From: G965222335 sp965222335
GTDB taxonomy: Bacteria > Pseudomonadota > Gammaproteobacteria > Pseudomonadales > Halieaceae
Direction of reading: 5' to 3'
Assembly: GCA_965222335.1 (NCBI GenBank)
Contig: OZ244944.1
Location: forward strand, 434,001-498,000
DNA length: 64,000 nt
Both the position numbers and the translations under genes were made by a program. The notes below the pieces were generated by a model, which was not told the origin of the DNA, ran no database searches, and worked only from the letters and a program-made list of their open reading frames with translations. Positions 1 to 9,978 of the stretch are shown piece by piece. Every line of letters begins with the position of its first letter. The stretch's first letter is position 1.

Positions 1-1090
1 CGGTCAGGCGGCTGTGGGTCGTGGTCGCCGGATGCACGATGGTGGTCTTGGCGTCGCCCAGGTTGGCGGTCACCGAGAGGATGCGGGTAGCGTCGATCAC
101 ATCCCAGGCGGCCTGGCGATCGCCGCGCACCTGGAAGGACAGCACACCGCCAAAAAAGCCGCGCTGCTGGCGCGCCGCCAGTGCGTGTCCGGGGTGCTCT
201 TCCAGACCGGCGTAGTAGACTTTCTCCACCGCCGGCTGCGCCTGCAACCAGCGCGCCAGGGCCAGGGCGGAGCGGCTGTGGGCCTCCATGCGCAGGCGCA
301 GCGTCTCCAGCCCCTTGAGGAAGACCCAGGCGTTAAAGGCGCTCATGGTGGGGCCGCAGGTGCGCAGGAAGGCGACTACCTCGGCCATGTGGGCCTCGCT
401 GCCGACGACGGCACCGCCGACGCAGCGGCCCTGCCCGTCCAGGTACTTGGTCGCCGAGTGAATCACGATATCCGCGCCCAGGGCCAGCGGCGTCTGCAGC
501 GCCGGGGTGCAGAAGCAGTTGTCGACCACCAGCAGGCTGCCACTGTCTTTTGCCATTTGCGCGAAAGCAGCCAGATCCGCCACCTCACACAGCGGGTTGG
601 AGGGCGTTTCCATGAACAGCATTACCGTCTCATCGCGCAGCGCAGCACGCCAGGCGTCGAGATCCAGCAGGGGCACAAAAGTCACCCTGACACCGAAATT
701 GGCGAGGTACTTGCCAAACAGGTTGGTCGTGGTCCCGAATACATCCCGGGAGCAGATCACGTGATCGCCCGCCTTGAGCAGCGCCATGCAGGTGCTGAGA
801 ATGGCCGCCATACCCGACGCCGTCCCGACCGCGAGTTCGCCGCCTTCCAGCGCGGCAATACGCTCTTCGAAGCTGCGCACCGTGGGATTGGTGTAGCGTG
901 AGTACACGTTGCCGGGAACGTCACCGGCAAAGCGGGCGGCAGCGTCCGCCGCGGAGTCGAATATGTAGCTGGAGGTCAGGAACATCGGCTCGGCGTGTTC
1001 GCCTTCAGCGGTGCGCCGAATACCCGCGCGCACCGCGAGGGTATCGAGGCGGGCGCCTTCCAGAGGGTTGTTGTCGTCGCTATCGCTCAT
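1..1090 (-). CDS. metZ: O-succinylhomoserine sulfhydrylase (C-terminus outside window)
   Basis: PLP-dependent Cys/Met-metabolism enzyme that makes homocysteine from O-succinylhomoserine and sulfide in the cytoplasm. Reading back from the ATG at 1090, 363 residues are present before the window ends, so about 35-40 of the usual ~400 are missing. The frame stays open throughout. Visible family features are the YSRYTNPT segment near residue 65, GxASGMAAI near residue 90, and the PLP-lysine motif SATKYLDGQGR near residue 210. The gene starts 6 bp after the purF stop, as in Pseudomonas, and has no clear ribosome-binding site of its own, so it is probably translated from the purF transcript. Cystathionine gamma-synthase is the closest alternative; the DGQGR wording and the purF neighbour favour MetZ. 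Confidence 0.9.
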   Translation of the reverse strand, partial: MSDSDDNNPLEGARLDTLAVRAGIRRTAEGEHAEPMFLTSSYIFDSAADAAARFAGDVPGNVYSRYTNPTVRSFEERIAALEGGELAVGTASGMAAILSTCMALLKAGDHVICSRDVFGTTTNLFGKYLANFGVRVTFVPLLDLDAWRAALRDETVMLFMETPSNPLCEVADLAAFAQMAKDSGSLLVVDNCFCTPALQTPLALGADIVIHSATKYLDGQGRCVGGAVVGSEAHMAEVVAFLRTCGPTMSAFNAWVFLKGLETLRLRMEAHSRSALALARWLQAQPAVEKVYYAGLEEHPGHALAARQQRGFFGGVLSFQVRGDRQAAWDVIDATRILSVTANLGDAKTTIVHPATTTHSRLT

Positions 1091-1096
1091 GAATGG

Positions 1097-2620
1097 TCAG
1101 CTGGCGTCGTTGTGCAAACCCACGACCGCCCCCTCCTCCTGGATGCGCGCGCGACTGATGGACTGCGCCTCGTCGTTGCGCAGGGACTCGATGTGGTCGA
1201 GGTAGCCCTGATCCACGTCACCGGTGATGTAGCTACCGTCGAACACCGAGCAATCGAAGCCCGCCGCGGTCGCATTACCCTCACGCGAGCACTGCACCAG
1301 GTCTTGCAGGTCCTGGTACACCAGCCAGTCGGAGCCGATCAGCTGGCTGATCTCATCCACGCTGCGCCCATGGGCAATCAGTTCGCTGGCCGAGGGCATG
1401 TCGATGCCGTAGACATTGGGAAAGCGGACCGGCGGCGCCGCGGAGGCGAAGTACACCTTGCGTGCCCCGGCATCACGGGCCATCTGAATAATCTGGCGGC
1501 AGGTGGTACCGCGCACGATCGAGTCATCCACCAGCATCACGTTCTTGCCCTCGAATTCCAGCGGTACCGGGTTGAGCTTCTGCCGCACCGACTTCTTGCG
1601 CTGGCTCTGGCCGGGCATGATGAAGGTACGCCCGATATAGCGGTTTTTCATGAAGCCCTCGCGGAACTTCAGGCCCAGCTCCGTGGCCATGGACTGGGCA
1701 GCGATGCGGCTGGTATCGGGAATCGGGATGATCACGTCGATGTCGTGGTCCGGCCACTCGCGCTGGATCTTACGCGCCAGGGACTCGCCCTGGCGCATGC
1801 GTGTCTTGTACACCGAGATGCCGTCGATCATGGAGTCCGGACGGGCAAAGTAGACGTGCTCGAAAATGCAGGGATGCAGCGAGGCCGCCTCCGCGCACTG
1901 GCGCCGGTGCAGTTCCCCGTGGCGGTCGATGAAGACCCCCTCCCCCGGTGCCACGTCGTCGATCAGGGTGAAGCCCAGCACGTCCAGGGCCACACTCTCC
2001 GAGGCCACCATGTACTCGTCACCGGCAGGAGAGCTGCGCCGGCCGATCACCAGGGGACGGATACCGTGGGGGTCACGAAAACCCACCACGCCGTAATCCA
2101 CCAGCATGGCGACTGCGGCATAGCCGCCGCGACAGCGACGATGCACCGCGGCCACCGCCTGGAAGATATCGTCCGCGCTGGGACTCAGCTTGCCCAGGGT
2201 CTGCATCTCGTGGGCCAGGATGTTCAGCAGCACCTCGGAATCGGAATCAGTGTTCAAGTGGCGCAGGTCGTCCTGGAACAGTTCCCGGGCAAGCTGCTCG
2301 GCATTGGTGAGGTTGCCGTTATGGGCCAGGGCAATGCCGTAGGGCGAGTTGACGTAGAAAGGCTGCGCCAGGGCAGTACCCGAGCTGCCGGCCGTGGGAT
2401 AACGCACGTGGCCGATGCCGATGGGGCCCTGCAGGCGCTGCATGTGGTGTTGCTGGAACACGTCCCGAACCAGCCCCTCGCGCTTGCGCTGGCTGAACTT
2501 GCCCCGATAGCAGGTCATGATCCCCGCCGCGTCCTGGCCGCGGTGCTGCAGCACTGTCAGCGCGTCGTAGATATCGGGCGCGACATTGCCTTTACCTACC
2601 ATTCCAACCAGACCACACAT
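1097..2620 (-). CDS. purF: Amidophosphoribosyltransferase
   Basis: First committed step of purine synthesis: PRPP plus glutamine gives phosphoribosylamine. The start is the ATG at 2620, because the product must begin Met-Cys-Gly-Leu: Cys2 becomes the N-terminal nucleophile of the class II glutaminase domain after Met removal. An upstream in-frame start (2710) would bury that cysteine. Product 507 aa, normal for the family. Glutaminase domain about 1-235, phosphoribosyltransferase domain about 250-470 with the PRPP loop [13 protein letters not shown]. Sits between cvpA (43 bp gap) and metZ (6 bp gap). Confidence 0.95.
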   Translation of the reverse strand: MCGLVGMVGKGNVAPDIYDALTVLQHRGQDAAGIMTCYRGKFSQRKREGLVRDVFQQHHMQRLQGPIGIGHVRYPTAGSSGTALAQPFYVNSPYGIALAHNGNLTNAEQLARELFQDDLRHLNTDSDSEVLLNILAHEMQTLGKLSPSADDIFQAVAAVHRRCRGGYAAVAMLVDYGVVGFRDPHGIRPLVIGRRSSPAGDEYMVASESVALDVLGFTLIDDVAPGEGVFIDRHGELHRRQCAEAASLHPCIFEHVYFARPDSMIDGISVYKTRMRQGESLARKIQREWPDHDIDVIIPIPDTSRIAAQSMATELGLKFREGFMKNRYIGRTFIMPGQSQRKKSVRQKLNPVPLEFEGKNVMLVDDSIVRGTTCRQIIQMARDAGARKVYFASAAPPVRFPNVYGIDMPSASELIAHGRSVDEISQLIGSDWLVYQDLQDLVQCSREGNATAAGFDCSVFDGSYITGDVDQGYLDHIESLRNDEAQSISRARIQEEGAVVGLHNDAS

Positions 2621-2663
2621 GCTGTCTTTACCTCGCTGCGATGCCGGGCATCGCCGGTCAATC

Positions 2664-3191
2664 CTAAATCGGAGCCTTCGGGGCCATGGCCGAGAGACTG
2701 TCAGTATCAAAGTGCGAAAGCGTCTGCTTCGCCCAGGACATCAAGGCATCCACCTGCGGCATCAGTTGCGCCTGGTGCAACCAGACCTGGTCCCTGGGCG
2801 GCAGCAGTTCCCGGATCAGGAATACCAGCACCAGCACGATCACCACCCCGCGGGCAAAGCCGAACACGGTTCCCAGCAGCCGGTCGGTAGCGCCGAGCCC
2901 GGTCGCCTTGACCAGCTGTGAGAGAAACATACTGACCAGGCCGAATACCAGCAACACGCCAATAAACAGCAGCAACCAGGCAGCGATATAACGTGCCGTG
3001 ATGTTGCTGATGTATTCCGTCAGGCCCGACGCCAGCTCACTGGCAAACAGATTTGCCGCGACAAATGCCGCCACCCAGCCCAGCAGCGACACCGCCTCGC
3101 GGGTAAAGCCCCGCCACAGGCTGACCAGCGTGGACAGGCCAACGATCGCAATTATCGCCCAGTCCACCCAGGTCATGGCAGCCAGGTTCAC
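2664..3191 (-). CDS. cvpA: CvpA family inner-membrane protein
   Basis: Small integral membrane protein of the CvpA family, named for colicin V production and usually encoded directly upstream of purF. 175 aa with four predicted hydrophobic segments, roughly residues 8-26, 30-50, 65-88 and 105-125. The start is taken as the GTG at 3191 because a GGGAG sits 6 bp upstream; the internal ATG at 3176 (MTWVDW) is the alternative and looks more like many annotated CvpA N-termini. The exact biochemical role of the family is not settled. Probably co-transcribed with purF and metZ. Confidence 0.88.
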   Translation of the reverse strand: MNLAAMTWVDWAIIAIVGLSTLVSLWRGFTREAVSLLGWVAAFVAANLFASELASGLTEYISNITARYIAAWLLLFIGVLLVFGLVSMFLSQLVKATGLGATDRLLGTVFGFARGVVIVLVLVFLIRELLPPRDQVWLHQAQLMPQVDALMSWAKQTLSHFDTDSLSAMAPKAPI

Positions 3192-3294
3192 AGCACGCTC
3201 CCAAGGCCCGGGCGGCGCATTCTAGCAGACCCCCGGAGGGGACCAAAGCGGACCGCACGTAACCCGCACCGCGCAGTGGGGAACTGACGCCTGG

Positions 3295-3954
3295 TCACGG
3301 GTAGTACCGGCGGATCATGGATTGCACTCCGAATTCCTCGTCAATGGCGGCCTGGATCGACTCCAGCCTGGCGCGTTCGAACTTGGGTCCCACGTAGACC
3401 CGGTAAAGCATGCGGCCATTGACCTGTGCCGCCTTGACGTAGGCCTTGTGGCCCATGTCCTGCAGGCGCTGGGTGGCCTTTTCGGCGCTCGCCTTGTTGG
3501 AGAGACTGACGACCTGCAGCATCCACGCGACAGGCACCCCCTGGGCATCGAGTTTGGGCGACTCCGGCGCCCGGTCGCGGGTAGGTATCGCGATGTCGCT
3601 GTCCGCCACTGTGACATCCCCGGCCGCGCTGGACTGCGGGTCTGGCACCGGCACCGGCGGCGCCGGCTCCGCCTGCGCCAGCGGTGAATCCTGGGGGTCG
3701 GGAGCAGGCAGGCTCTCATGCACGGGCTGGTCGCCCTTGGCGCTGTCGTCAGCCAGCAGGGGTGGTGACTCACGCAGGCCAACCTTGTCCGGGCTGGGCA
3801 GGGGCGTGGTCTCCACGCCAGGACGCGGCGGGATCCGCGCTTCCATGGCGGCGTCGCCCTGGTCCGGCTCAATAAAAATGATCGGCCAGAAGATCACCCC
3901 GAGAGCGACCAGGATCAGGGCGCCGACGAGGCGTTGTTTAAGGACGTCGTTCAC
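3295..3954 (-). CDS. dedD: DedD-like SPOR-domain membrane protein
   Basis: Division-associated protein with one N-terminal membrane anchor and a periplasmic SPOR domain that binds denuded septal peptidoglycan. 219 aa: anchor at residues 10-30 (GALILVALGVIFWPIIF), a Pro/Asp-rich linker to about 135, and the SPOR domain from about 140 to the end (WMLQVVSL...YRVYVGP). The start codon is GTG at 3954, overlapping the folC stop by 4 bp (GTGA), which indicates translational coupling. The folC-dedD-cvpA-purF order is the conserved gammaproteobacterial one. Confidence 0.9.
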   Translation of the reverse strand: MNDVLKQRLVGALILVALGVIFWPIIFIEPDQGDAAMEARIPPRPGVETTPLPSPDKVGLRESPPLLADDSAKGDQPVHESLPAPDPQDSPLAQAEPAPPVPVPDPQSSAAGDVTVADSDIAIPTRDRAPESPKLDAQGVPVAWMLQVVSLSNKASAEKATQRLQDMGHKAYVKAAQVNGRMLYRVYVGPKFERARLESIQAAIDEEFGVQSMIRRYYP

Positions 3955-5240
3955 GGGTCAAGCCTGTCAATGTCCTTTTCCAGCGCAGGCAACACCCCGG
4001 CCACGGTGGTAAAAGAGCCGAATACCACGAGCCGGTCACCACTGGCCATGATGCTCTGCGCCCGACGCAGGGCCTGGCGCAAATTCTTGCTGACGCTGAT
4101 CATATGTTCCCCTTCTTCCCGCAGCAAGCTGGCGATATCGGCAGCGGCAGCGGCGCGGGCGTTGTCCCCCTGATCGGCCAGGAACCAGGCCGCAAAGACC
4201 CCGCGAAGCGCCTGAATCATAGCACGAATCGGTTTGTCTTCCATGACGGAAAAAAGCGCAATTGTCTTACCTTGGCAGGGACTTAGCTGCAAATACTCAA
4301 GCATCTTATCAACTGCCTGGGGATTGTGAGCCACGTCCAGCAGGTAGTGTATACCGGCCGTCGTCAGGGTCTGCCGCCGGCCGGGTAGGGACAGCGAACC
4401 GAGGCTCTCGCCCAGGTCCAGGCGGGTGACATCAATGCCCAGCAACAACAGCGCCTCAAGCGCGGCGCAGAGATTGTCACTGACCAGACCGTCCCGGGGC
4501 AGGGCCTGCAGGAGATGTTGTCCACCATCGGCGTCGACCAGCTGCGGCCGCCACGCGTCTGGCGGCGCGTCCATGCAGCTAAAATCCCGCCCCAGGAAAA
4601 CCGGCCGGGCGCCCACCTCGGCTACGGCGGCAATCAGTCCTGGCGGCGGCGCGGGATCGGCGATCACCGCGAGACCGTCGCGCCGCAGTATACCGGCCTT
4701 TTCCCGTGCAATCTGGTCGAGGCTGTCACCCAGCCAGGCCTGGTGGTCCATACCCAACCGCGTGATCACCGCCACCGTTGGGTCGACGATATTCACCGCA
4801 TCCAGACGCCCGCCCAGGCCCACCTCCAGCACCAGGATATCCGCAGATTCCGCGCGGAATACCCACAGGGCAGCGAGTACGCCAAATTCGAAATAGGTCA
4901 GGGACAGCTCGCCACGCGCAGCATCTATGGCCTCAAAGGCACTGACGATCGCGTCATCTCCGGCCTCCTCCCCCGCAACGCGAATTCTTTCATTGAAGCG
5001 CATAAGATGGGGTGAGGTGGTGACGCCGGGGCGATAACCCGCCTGCAGTAACAGGGCTTCCAGGGCAGTTGCAGTCGTGCCTTTGCCGTTGGTGCCGGCC
5101 ACGGTCACCACGGGAATCGACTGGGGAATCAGCTCTAGTCGCGCGGCCACGGTGCGCACGCGCTCCAGGCCGAGGTCTATCGCTTTCGGATGCAGGGACT
5201 CGAGCCGCTGCAGCCAGGCCGCCAGGCCGGGTTCAGTCAT
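3951..5240 (-). CDS. folC: Bifunctional folylpolyglutamate/dihydrofolate synthase
   Basis: Adds glutamate to dihydropteroate and tetrahydrofolate in the cytoplasm (Mur-ligase superfamily). Product 429 aa from the ATG at 5240 ([13 protein letters not shown]); the 69 codons upstream in frame overlap accD and are not family-like. The ATP-binding loop [10 protein letters not shown] lies near residue 50, and the Mur-ligase central and C-terminal domains follow ([12 protein letters not shown] near residue 300). Overlaps the 3' end of accD by 8 bp and the start of dedD by 4 bp, so it is embedded in a coupled accD-folC-dedD unit. Confidence 0.94.
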   Translation of the reverse strand: MTEPGLAAWLQRLESLHPKAIDLGLERVRTVAARLELIPQSIPVVTVAGTNGKGTTATALEALLLQAGYRPGVTTSPHLMRFNERIRVAGEEAGDDAIVSAFEAIDAARGELSLTYFEFGVLAALWVFRAESADILVLEVGLGGRLDAVNIVDPTVAVITRLGMDHQAWLGDSLDQIAREKAGILRRDGLAVIADPAPPPGLIAAVAEVGARPVFLGRDFSCMDAPPDAWRPQLVDADGGQHLLQALPRDGLVSDNLCAALEALLLLGIDVTRLDLGESLGSLSLPGRRQTLTTAGIHYLLDVAHNPQAVDKMLEYLQLSPCQGKTIALFSVMEDKPIRAMIQALRGVFAAWFLADQGDNARAAAAADIASLLREEGEHMISVSKNLRQALRRAQSIMASGDRLVVFGSFTTVAGVLPALEKDIDRLDP

Positions 5241-6294
5241 TGCGCTTGTCGGTCTCCACCTCTGGCGACTCGGGATCCTCCGCCGGCAGCTCATCCTGCT
5301 CGGGCTCCGGCTCGGCACCGGCAGCCTCATCGGCATCCGGCGCAGGCGCCTCGGCCACCGGTACAGCGGCCGCCGCTGCGGCGGCCGCTGCCGCGACACC
5401 TTCATCGTCGTCGGGCGAATCATCTTCTGGCATATCCAGGCTGACATCGGTCAATTTGGCCAGCAGGCGTCCCAGAGTGCTGCGCATGTCATTGCGGTGC
5501 ACGATCATATCGATTGCACCGTGATCCAGGAGGAACTCGCTGCGCTGGAAACCCTTGGGCAGTTTCTGGCGAATGGTTTGCTCAATGATATTGGGGCCGG
5601 CGAAACCGGCGCGCGCATCGGGCTCGGCCACGTTCAGGTCACCCAGCAGGGCCAGAGAGGCAGAGACTCCGCCATAGATCGGGTCGGTCATGACGGAGAC
5701 GTAAGGCACGCTCGCCTGCTTCATGCGCTCGATCACGGCGCTGGTCTTGGCCATCTGCATCAGCGAGATCAGTGCCTCCTGCATCCTCGCACCACCGGAG
5801 GCCGAAAAGCAGATCAGGGGAATGCGCTCCTCGAGCGCCAGTTGTGCCGCGCGGGTGAATTTCTCCCCCACCGCGTAGCCCATGGAGCCGCCGTGAAAAG
5901 CAAACTCGAAGGCCACCGTGACCACGGGCATGCCCCACAGGGTGCCGCGCATGGCGATCAGGGCATCTTTCTCGCCAGTGGACTTCTGGGCCCCCGCGAG
6001 GCGGTCGCGATAGCGTTTCTTGTCCCTGAACTTGAGGCGGTCAACAGGCTCAATCTCGGTGAGGATTTCCTCCCGGCCCTCGGGATCGAGGAAGATGTCG
6101 AGTCGGCGACGGGCGCCGATGCGCATGTGATGATCGCACTTGGGGCAGACATCGTCATTGCGCTCGACATCCGGGCGATAGAGCACCGCGTCGCACTTGA
6201 CGCACTTCTTCCACAACCCTTCGGGTACGTTCGAGCGGCGTTGCCCCTCTTCCTTGCGCACCCCGGATGGCAGAATCTTGTCTATCCAGCTCAT
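5233..6294 (-). CDS. accD: Acetyl-CoA carboxylase carboxyltransferase subunit beta, with extended acidic tail
   Basis: Beta subunit of the carboxyltransferase that makes malonyl-CoA for fatty-acid synthesis, partner of AccA. 353 aa. The N-terminal zinc ribbon is complete: C31-x2-C34 and C50-x2-C53. The crotonase-like carboxyltransferase domain fills about 60-285. From about residue 290 the protein runs into a non-conserved tail of roughly 65 residues: an acidic stretch, ten consecutive alanines and then a Glu/Asp/Pro-rich end. E. coli AccD is about 304 aa, so the tail is an add-on. The ATG at 6294 has a purine-rich GGGGGA upstream. folC begins inside the last codons. Confidence 0.95.
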   Translation of the reverse strand: MSWIDKILPSGVRKEEGQRRSNVPEGLWKKCVKCDAVLYRPDVERNDDVCPKCDHHMRIGARRRLDIFLDPEGREEILTEIEPVDRLKFRDKKRYRDRLAGAQKSTGEKDALIAMRGTLWGMPVVTVAFEFAFHGGSMGYAVGEKFTRAAQLALEERIPLICFSASGGARMQEALISLMQMAKTSAVIERMKQASVPYVSVMTDPIYGGVSASLALLGDLNVAEPDARAGFAGPNIIEQTIRQKLPKGFQRSEFLLDHGAIDMIVHRNDMRSTLGRLLAKLTDVSLDMPEDDSPDDDEGVAAAAAAAAAAVPVAEAPAPDADEAAGAEPEPEQDELPAEDPESPEVETDKRND

Positions 6295-6341
6295 AACTTC
6301 CCCCGCTCAGTTCTCGGCATTATAAACGGCGGGGGCCGTCA

Positions 6342-7163
6342 CTAGGAACCCGTGCTGTCGATTCCCCCGCGAATCTCTCGCAACAGCGCCGCGGCGCGCT
6401 CGATCAGCAGCGAATTGGCCTCCCCCGCCGCAAGGCCGTCGGCCATGCACTGGATCAGCGCGCTGCCCACGACCACGCCGTCGGCCAAAGCCGCAATCTG
6501 GCGCGCGGAACTGGCGTCCTTGATCCCGAACCCTACCGCCAGGGGCAGGTCGGTCTGCTCGCGAATGTGGGCCAGGTGCGAGGCAACATCGTCGATATCC
6601 AGGTTGCCGGCCCCGGTCACGCCCTTGAGCGCAACGTAATAGATAAAGCCGCTGGCCTGCCCGCCAATGACCCCGATACGCGGCTGGGGCGTGGTCGGTG
6701 CGATCAGGAAAATATTGTCGATACCCACGCGGCGTAACTCGGTGTTGACCTGGGTGACCTCTTCCGGGGGTATGTCGACGGTGAGCAGGCCATCGAGACC
6801 CGCTGCTGCCGCCGCATCGGCAAAGGCGGCGTAACCCATGCGCTCGACCGGATTGGCATAGCCCATTAACAGCACCGGCGTGTCGCTGTCGGTCTCACGA
6901 AACTCCCGCACCATCGCCAGGGCGTCGCGCAGGCGCGCGCCCTTGGCCAGCGCGCGCTCGTGGGCAAGCTGGATGGTGGGGCCCTCGGACATCGGGTCGG
7001 AAAACGGCACACCCAGTTCAATGATGTCAGCGCCCGCGTCCACCAGGGCATGCATCAACGGGACGGTGGCATCCATGCCCGGGTCGCCGGCGACCACATA
7101 GGGCACCAGCGCCTTGCGTCCCTGCGCTGCCAATGCTTGAAACCGACCCGAAATCCGACTCAC
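6342..7163 (-). CDS. trpA: Tryptophan synthase alpha chain
   Basis: Cleaves indole-3-glycerol phosphate and channels indole to TrpB. TIM barrel, 273 aa, normal length. Visible signatures: ELGVPFSDPMSEGPTIQ near residue 50, with the catalytic Glu, the Asp of the FSDP motif near residue 60, and the phosphate-binding GFGIKDASSA near residue 210. The start codon is GTG at 7163 with AGGGG 7 bp upstream. It lies 29 bp after trpB and 47 bp before accD, in the order trpF-trpB-trpA-accD. Confidence 0.95.
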   Translation of the reverse strand: MSRISGRFQALAAQGRKALVPYVVAGDPGMDATVPLMHALVDAGADIIELGVPFSDPMSEGPTIQLAHERALAKGARLRDALAMVREFRETDSDTPVLLMGYANPVERMGYAAFADAAAAAGLDGLLTVDIPPEEVTQVNTELRRVGIDNIFLIAPTTPQPRIGVIGGQASGFIYYVALKGVTGAGNLDIDDVASHLAHIREQTDLPLAVGFGIKDASSARQIAALADGVVVGSALIQCMADGLAAGEANSLLIERAAALLREIRGGIDSTGS

Positions 7164-7192
7164 ACGACCACCCCTGAACCCTTCAATACTTT

Positions 7193-8413
7193 CTAAAACT
7201 CGATACCATCCAGTTCCGCGACGGTATGAATATCCTTGTCTCCACGACCGGAGAGATTCACCACGATGTTTTGCTCGGGGCTCATGCCGGCCGCGAGCGT
7301 TTCGGCGTAGGCCAGCGCGTGACTGCTCTCCAGGGCGGGCATTATACCCTCGACACGGGTGAGTTTGTGGAATGCTTGCAGCGCGGCGTCGTCGTTGACC
7401 GCCACATAGTTGACGCGCCCGATATCCTTGAGCCAGGCGTGCTCGGGACCGACGCCGGGATAGTCCAGGCCGGCGGAAATCGAGTGGGTATGACTGATCT
7501 GCCCATCCTCATCCTGCATCAGGTAGGTGCGATTACCGTGCAGAACCCCGGGAATTCCCGCGGACAGGGGCGCCGCGTGCTCGCCGGTTTCCACACCGTG
7601 TCCGCCCGCCTCGACACCGTACATCGCTACACCGCTATCGCGCAGGAAGGGGTGAAACAGACCAATCGCGTTCGACCCGCCGCCCACGCAGGCGACCAGG
7701 GCGTCGGGCAGGCGTCCGGTCTGTGCCAGGCTCTGCTCCCGCGCCTCGCGACCAATGACGCACTGGAAGTCGCGCACCAGTTCCGGATAGGGGTGCGGAC
7801 CAGCAACCGTGCCAATGATGTAAAAGGTATCGTCGACATTGGTGACCCAGTCACGCATCGCTTCGTTCATGGCATCCTTGAGGGTGCGCGAGCCGGAGGT
7901 CACCGGAATCACCTCGGCACCGAGAAGCTTCATCCGGTAAACATTCAGTGCCTGCCGGCGCACGTCTTCCTCACCCATGAACACCTGGCACTCCAGGCCG
8001 AGGCGCGCCGCGATCGTCGCCGTGGCAACGCCGTGCTGCCCCGCGCCGGTTTCGGCGATCACCCGCCGCTTGCCCATATGTTTGGCCAGCAGCGCCTGGC
8101 CGATGGTGTTGTTGACCTTGTGCGCACCCGTGTGATTCAGGTCCTCGCGTTTCAGGTAGATCCGCGCGCCCCCAATCTGGTCGGACCAGCGCCGGGCCTC
8201 GTACAGCGGTGACGGACGACCCACGAAGTGCGCCAGGTCGTAATCCAGTTCACGCTGGAACTCAGGGTCCGCGGAGAGCTTGCGGTACAAAGCCTCGAGT
8301 TCCGCCAGCGCGGACATCAGGGTTTCGGCGACAAACTTGCCGCCGTAGATACCGTAGCGCCCATCGGCGTCAGGTACCGTACCAAACAGGTTCTGGTCTA
8401 TGTCACTGGTCAT
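7193..8413 (-). CDS. trpB: Tryptophan synthase beta chain
   Basis: PLP enzyme joining indole and serine to tryptophan, in complex with TrpA. 406 aa from the ATG at 8413, which has GGTGAG just upstream; a GTG at 8425 is also in frame but lies in that ribosome-binding site. The PLP lysine is in HTGAHKVNN near residue 95, and the phosphate-binding GGGSNAIG lies near residue 240. The first 11 bp overlap the end of trpF, so translation is likely coupled. Confidence 0.96.
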   Translation of the reverse strand: MTSDIDQNLFGTVPDADGRYGIYGGKFVAETLMSALAELEALYRKLSADPEFQRELDYDLAHFVGRPSPLYEARRWSDQIGGARIYLKREDLNHTGAHKVNNTIGQALLAKHMGKRRVIAETGAGQHGVATATIAARLGLECQVFMGEEDVRRQALNVYRMKLLGAEVIPVTSGSRTLKDAMNEAMRDWVTNVDDTFYIIGTVAGPHPYPELVRDFQCVIGREAREQSLAQTGRLPDALVACVGGGSNAIGLFHPFLRDSGVAMYGVEAGGHGVETGEHAAPLSAGIPGVLHGNRTYLMQDEDGQISHTHSISAGLDYPGVGPEHAWLKDIGRVNYVAVNDDAALQAFHKLTRVEGIMPALESSHALAYAETLAAGMSPEQNIVVNLSGRGDKDIHTVAELDGIEF

Positions 8414-9086
8414 TGTGCTCACCACTCAATTGTAAATCTGTCTCGCGCACACGCTGCACGAATTCGCGTATGGCCGCGTGATCCTTGCGTCCAGGTGCCG
8501 CCTCAACGCCGCCACTGACGTCTACCGCCGCCGGGCGCAGCAGGCGTATCCCCTCGCCCACATTGTCCGCGTTCAGGCCGCCGGCAAGCACCAGCGGGCG
8601 CCTGAAATCCTGTCTCGCGAGCTGCCAGTCGAAGGCCCTGCCCGTACCCCCGGGGACGCCCTCCTGCCAGCTGTCGAGCAACCAACCCGCGGCACTGTCG
8701 TAGGGTGCACACGCGGCTGCCAGGTCCATGTCGCCGCGTACCCGCACCGCCTTGATGTAGGGGCGCGCGAACTGCCTGCAGAAATCCGCTGGCTCCTCAC
8801 CGTGAAACTGCAGGGTGTGCACCGGTACCACGTCAAGCGTACGCCTGATCACCGCCGCCGGTTCATCCACAAACAGGGCCAGCACCTGGACAAGGGGTGG
8901 CAATGCCCGGGCGATCTCCCGTGCCTGCTCCACGGTCACCGCCCGGGGACTGGGCGGGTGAAACACGAGGCCGATCGCATCGGCACCCGCCTCCGCCACG
9001 GCGACTGCGTCCGCGGGGCTGGTGATGCCACAGATCTTTATCCGGGTGTAGGACACGCTGGTACCAGGCTCTGTCGGGGCCGGCAT
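8403..9086 (-). CDS. trpF: Phosphoribosylanthranilate isomerase
   Basis: Amadori isomerisation of N-(5'-phosphoribosyl)anthranilate, third step of tryptophan synthesis. TIM barrel, 227 aa. The catalytic Cys is in IKICGIT near residue 19. LQFHGEE (near residue 93) and the catalytic Asp/phosphate-binding VDVSGGVE near the C-terminus are typical. The start at ATG 9086 gives a slightly long N-terminus ([10 protein letters not shown]); a GTG at 9053 just before YTRIKICG is a possible alternative. Overlaps trpB by 11 bp, 27 bp from truA. Confidence 0.94.
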   Translation of the reverse strand: MPAPTEPGTSVSYTRIKICGITSPADAVAVAEAGADAIGLVFHPPSPRAVTVEQAREIARALPPLVQVLALFVDEPAAVIRRTLDVVPVHTLQFHGEEPADFCRQFARPYIKAVRVRGDMDLAAACAPYDSAAGWLLDSWQEGVPGGTGRAFDWQLARQDFRRPLVLAGGLNADNVGEGIRLLRPAAVDVSGGVEAAPGRKDHAAIREFVQRVRETDLQLSGEHNDQ

Positions 9087-9113
9087 GATAGCAGACCCCT
9101 CCCGCCACTGTCT

Positions 9114-9965
9114 TTACAGTCCCCTGGCGCCCGCCAGAAGCAGCGGCCCCTCAGGTGTGGGCGGCAAGGCGAACTGTGCCGGGTAGCCGACTTCCACCAG
9201 GTACAGCCCGTCCGGCGGGGCGGTGTCCGCTGCCCGCCGGCGATCGCGACCATGCAGCAGCTCGGCCATCCAGCCGCAGGCCTGTTGTCCGCTGCCCACC
9301 GCCATCAGGCTGCCGGCGAGGTTGCGCACCATGTGATGCAGGAAGGCATTGGCCCGGATATCGATCACGACCAGAGGTCCGCAGCGGAACACGCTCACCG
9401 CCTGCACCTCCCGGAAGGGCGTGCTGGCCTGGCAGGCGGCAGCGCGAAAGGCACTGAAATCCTGTTCCCCCAGCAGCACCTGCGACTCGCTGTGCATCAC
9501 GCTGGCATCCAGGGGCCGCCGCTGCCAGCTCACTTGCCCCAGCAGTTGCGCTGGCCGTACCGGGGTATTGACGATCACGTAGCGGTAGCGGCGCCAGAGC
9601 GCGGAGAAGCGGGCGTGGAAGTCGTCAGTCACCGCAACGGCCCAGTGCACACGCACATCCCGGGGCAGATTGGCATTGGTGCCCAGTACCCAGGCCTTGG
9701 GACTACGGGCTACCGGGCTTGTAAAGTGAATGACCTGGGCGTGGCCGTGCACCCCCGTATCGGTACGCCCGGCGCAGTGCACGCGCAGCGCGGTGCCGGC
9801 AACGCAGGCCAGTGCGTGTTCCAGGGTATCCTGGACAGTGCGCGCCGAGTGCTGCGGCTGGGCCTGCCAGCCGTTGTATTGACTGCCGTCGTACTCTACA
9901 CGCAGCGCGATGCGCGTCCCGGGTGGCAGCGGTTCAGGAGAAAACTGCCGTGCAAACTCAGCCAA
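9114..9965 (-). CDS. truA: tRNA pseudouridine(38-40) synthase
   Basis: Converts uridines 38-40 of the anticodon stem-loop to pseudouridine. 283 aa with the catalytic Asp in GRTDTGVH near residue 67, and the family opening IALRVEYDGSQYNGWQ. The only available in-frame start is a TTG at 9965: a stop codon lies three codons upstream, and no ATG/GTG occurs before the conserved YDG block. No Shine-Dalgarno is visible, and the gene starts 13 bp after fimV, so it probably depends on re-initiation by ribosomes finishing fimV. Confidence 0.92.
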   Translation of the reverse strand: MAEFARQFSPEPLPPGTRIALRVEYDGSQYNGWQAQPQHSARTVQDTLEHALACVAGTALRVHCAGRTDTGVHGHAQVIHFTSPVARSPKAWVLGTNANLPRDVRVHWAVAVTDDFHARFSALWRRYRYVIVNTPVRPAQLLGQVSWQRRPLDASVMHSESQVLLGEQDFSAFRAAACQASTPFREVQAVSVFRCGPLVVIDIRANAFLHHMVRNLAGSLMAVGSGQQACGWMAELLHGRDRRRAADTAPPDGLYLVEVGYPAQFALPPTPEGPLLLAGARGL

Positions 9966-9978
9966 GCCGGTTCAGGGT

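Noticed and set aside
2621..2710. Upstream extension of purF by 30 codons
   Set aside because: It would hide the Cys that must follow the initiator Met to act as the N-terminal nucleophile.
995..2890. 631-codon plus-strand open frame
   Set aside because: Antisense to purF and cvpA; His/Val/Ala-rich composition typical of the reverse complement of GC-rich genes and no recognisable domain.
5077..6345. 422-codon plus-strand open frame
   Set aside because: Antisense to accD; shadow of the GC-rich third-position pattern.
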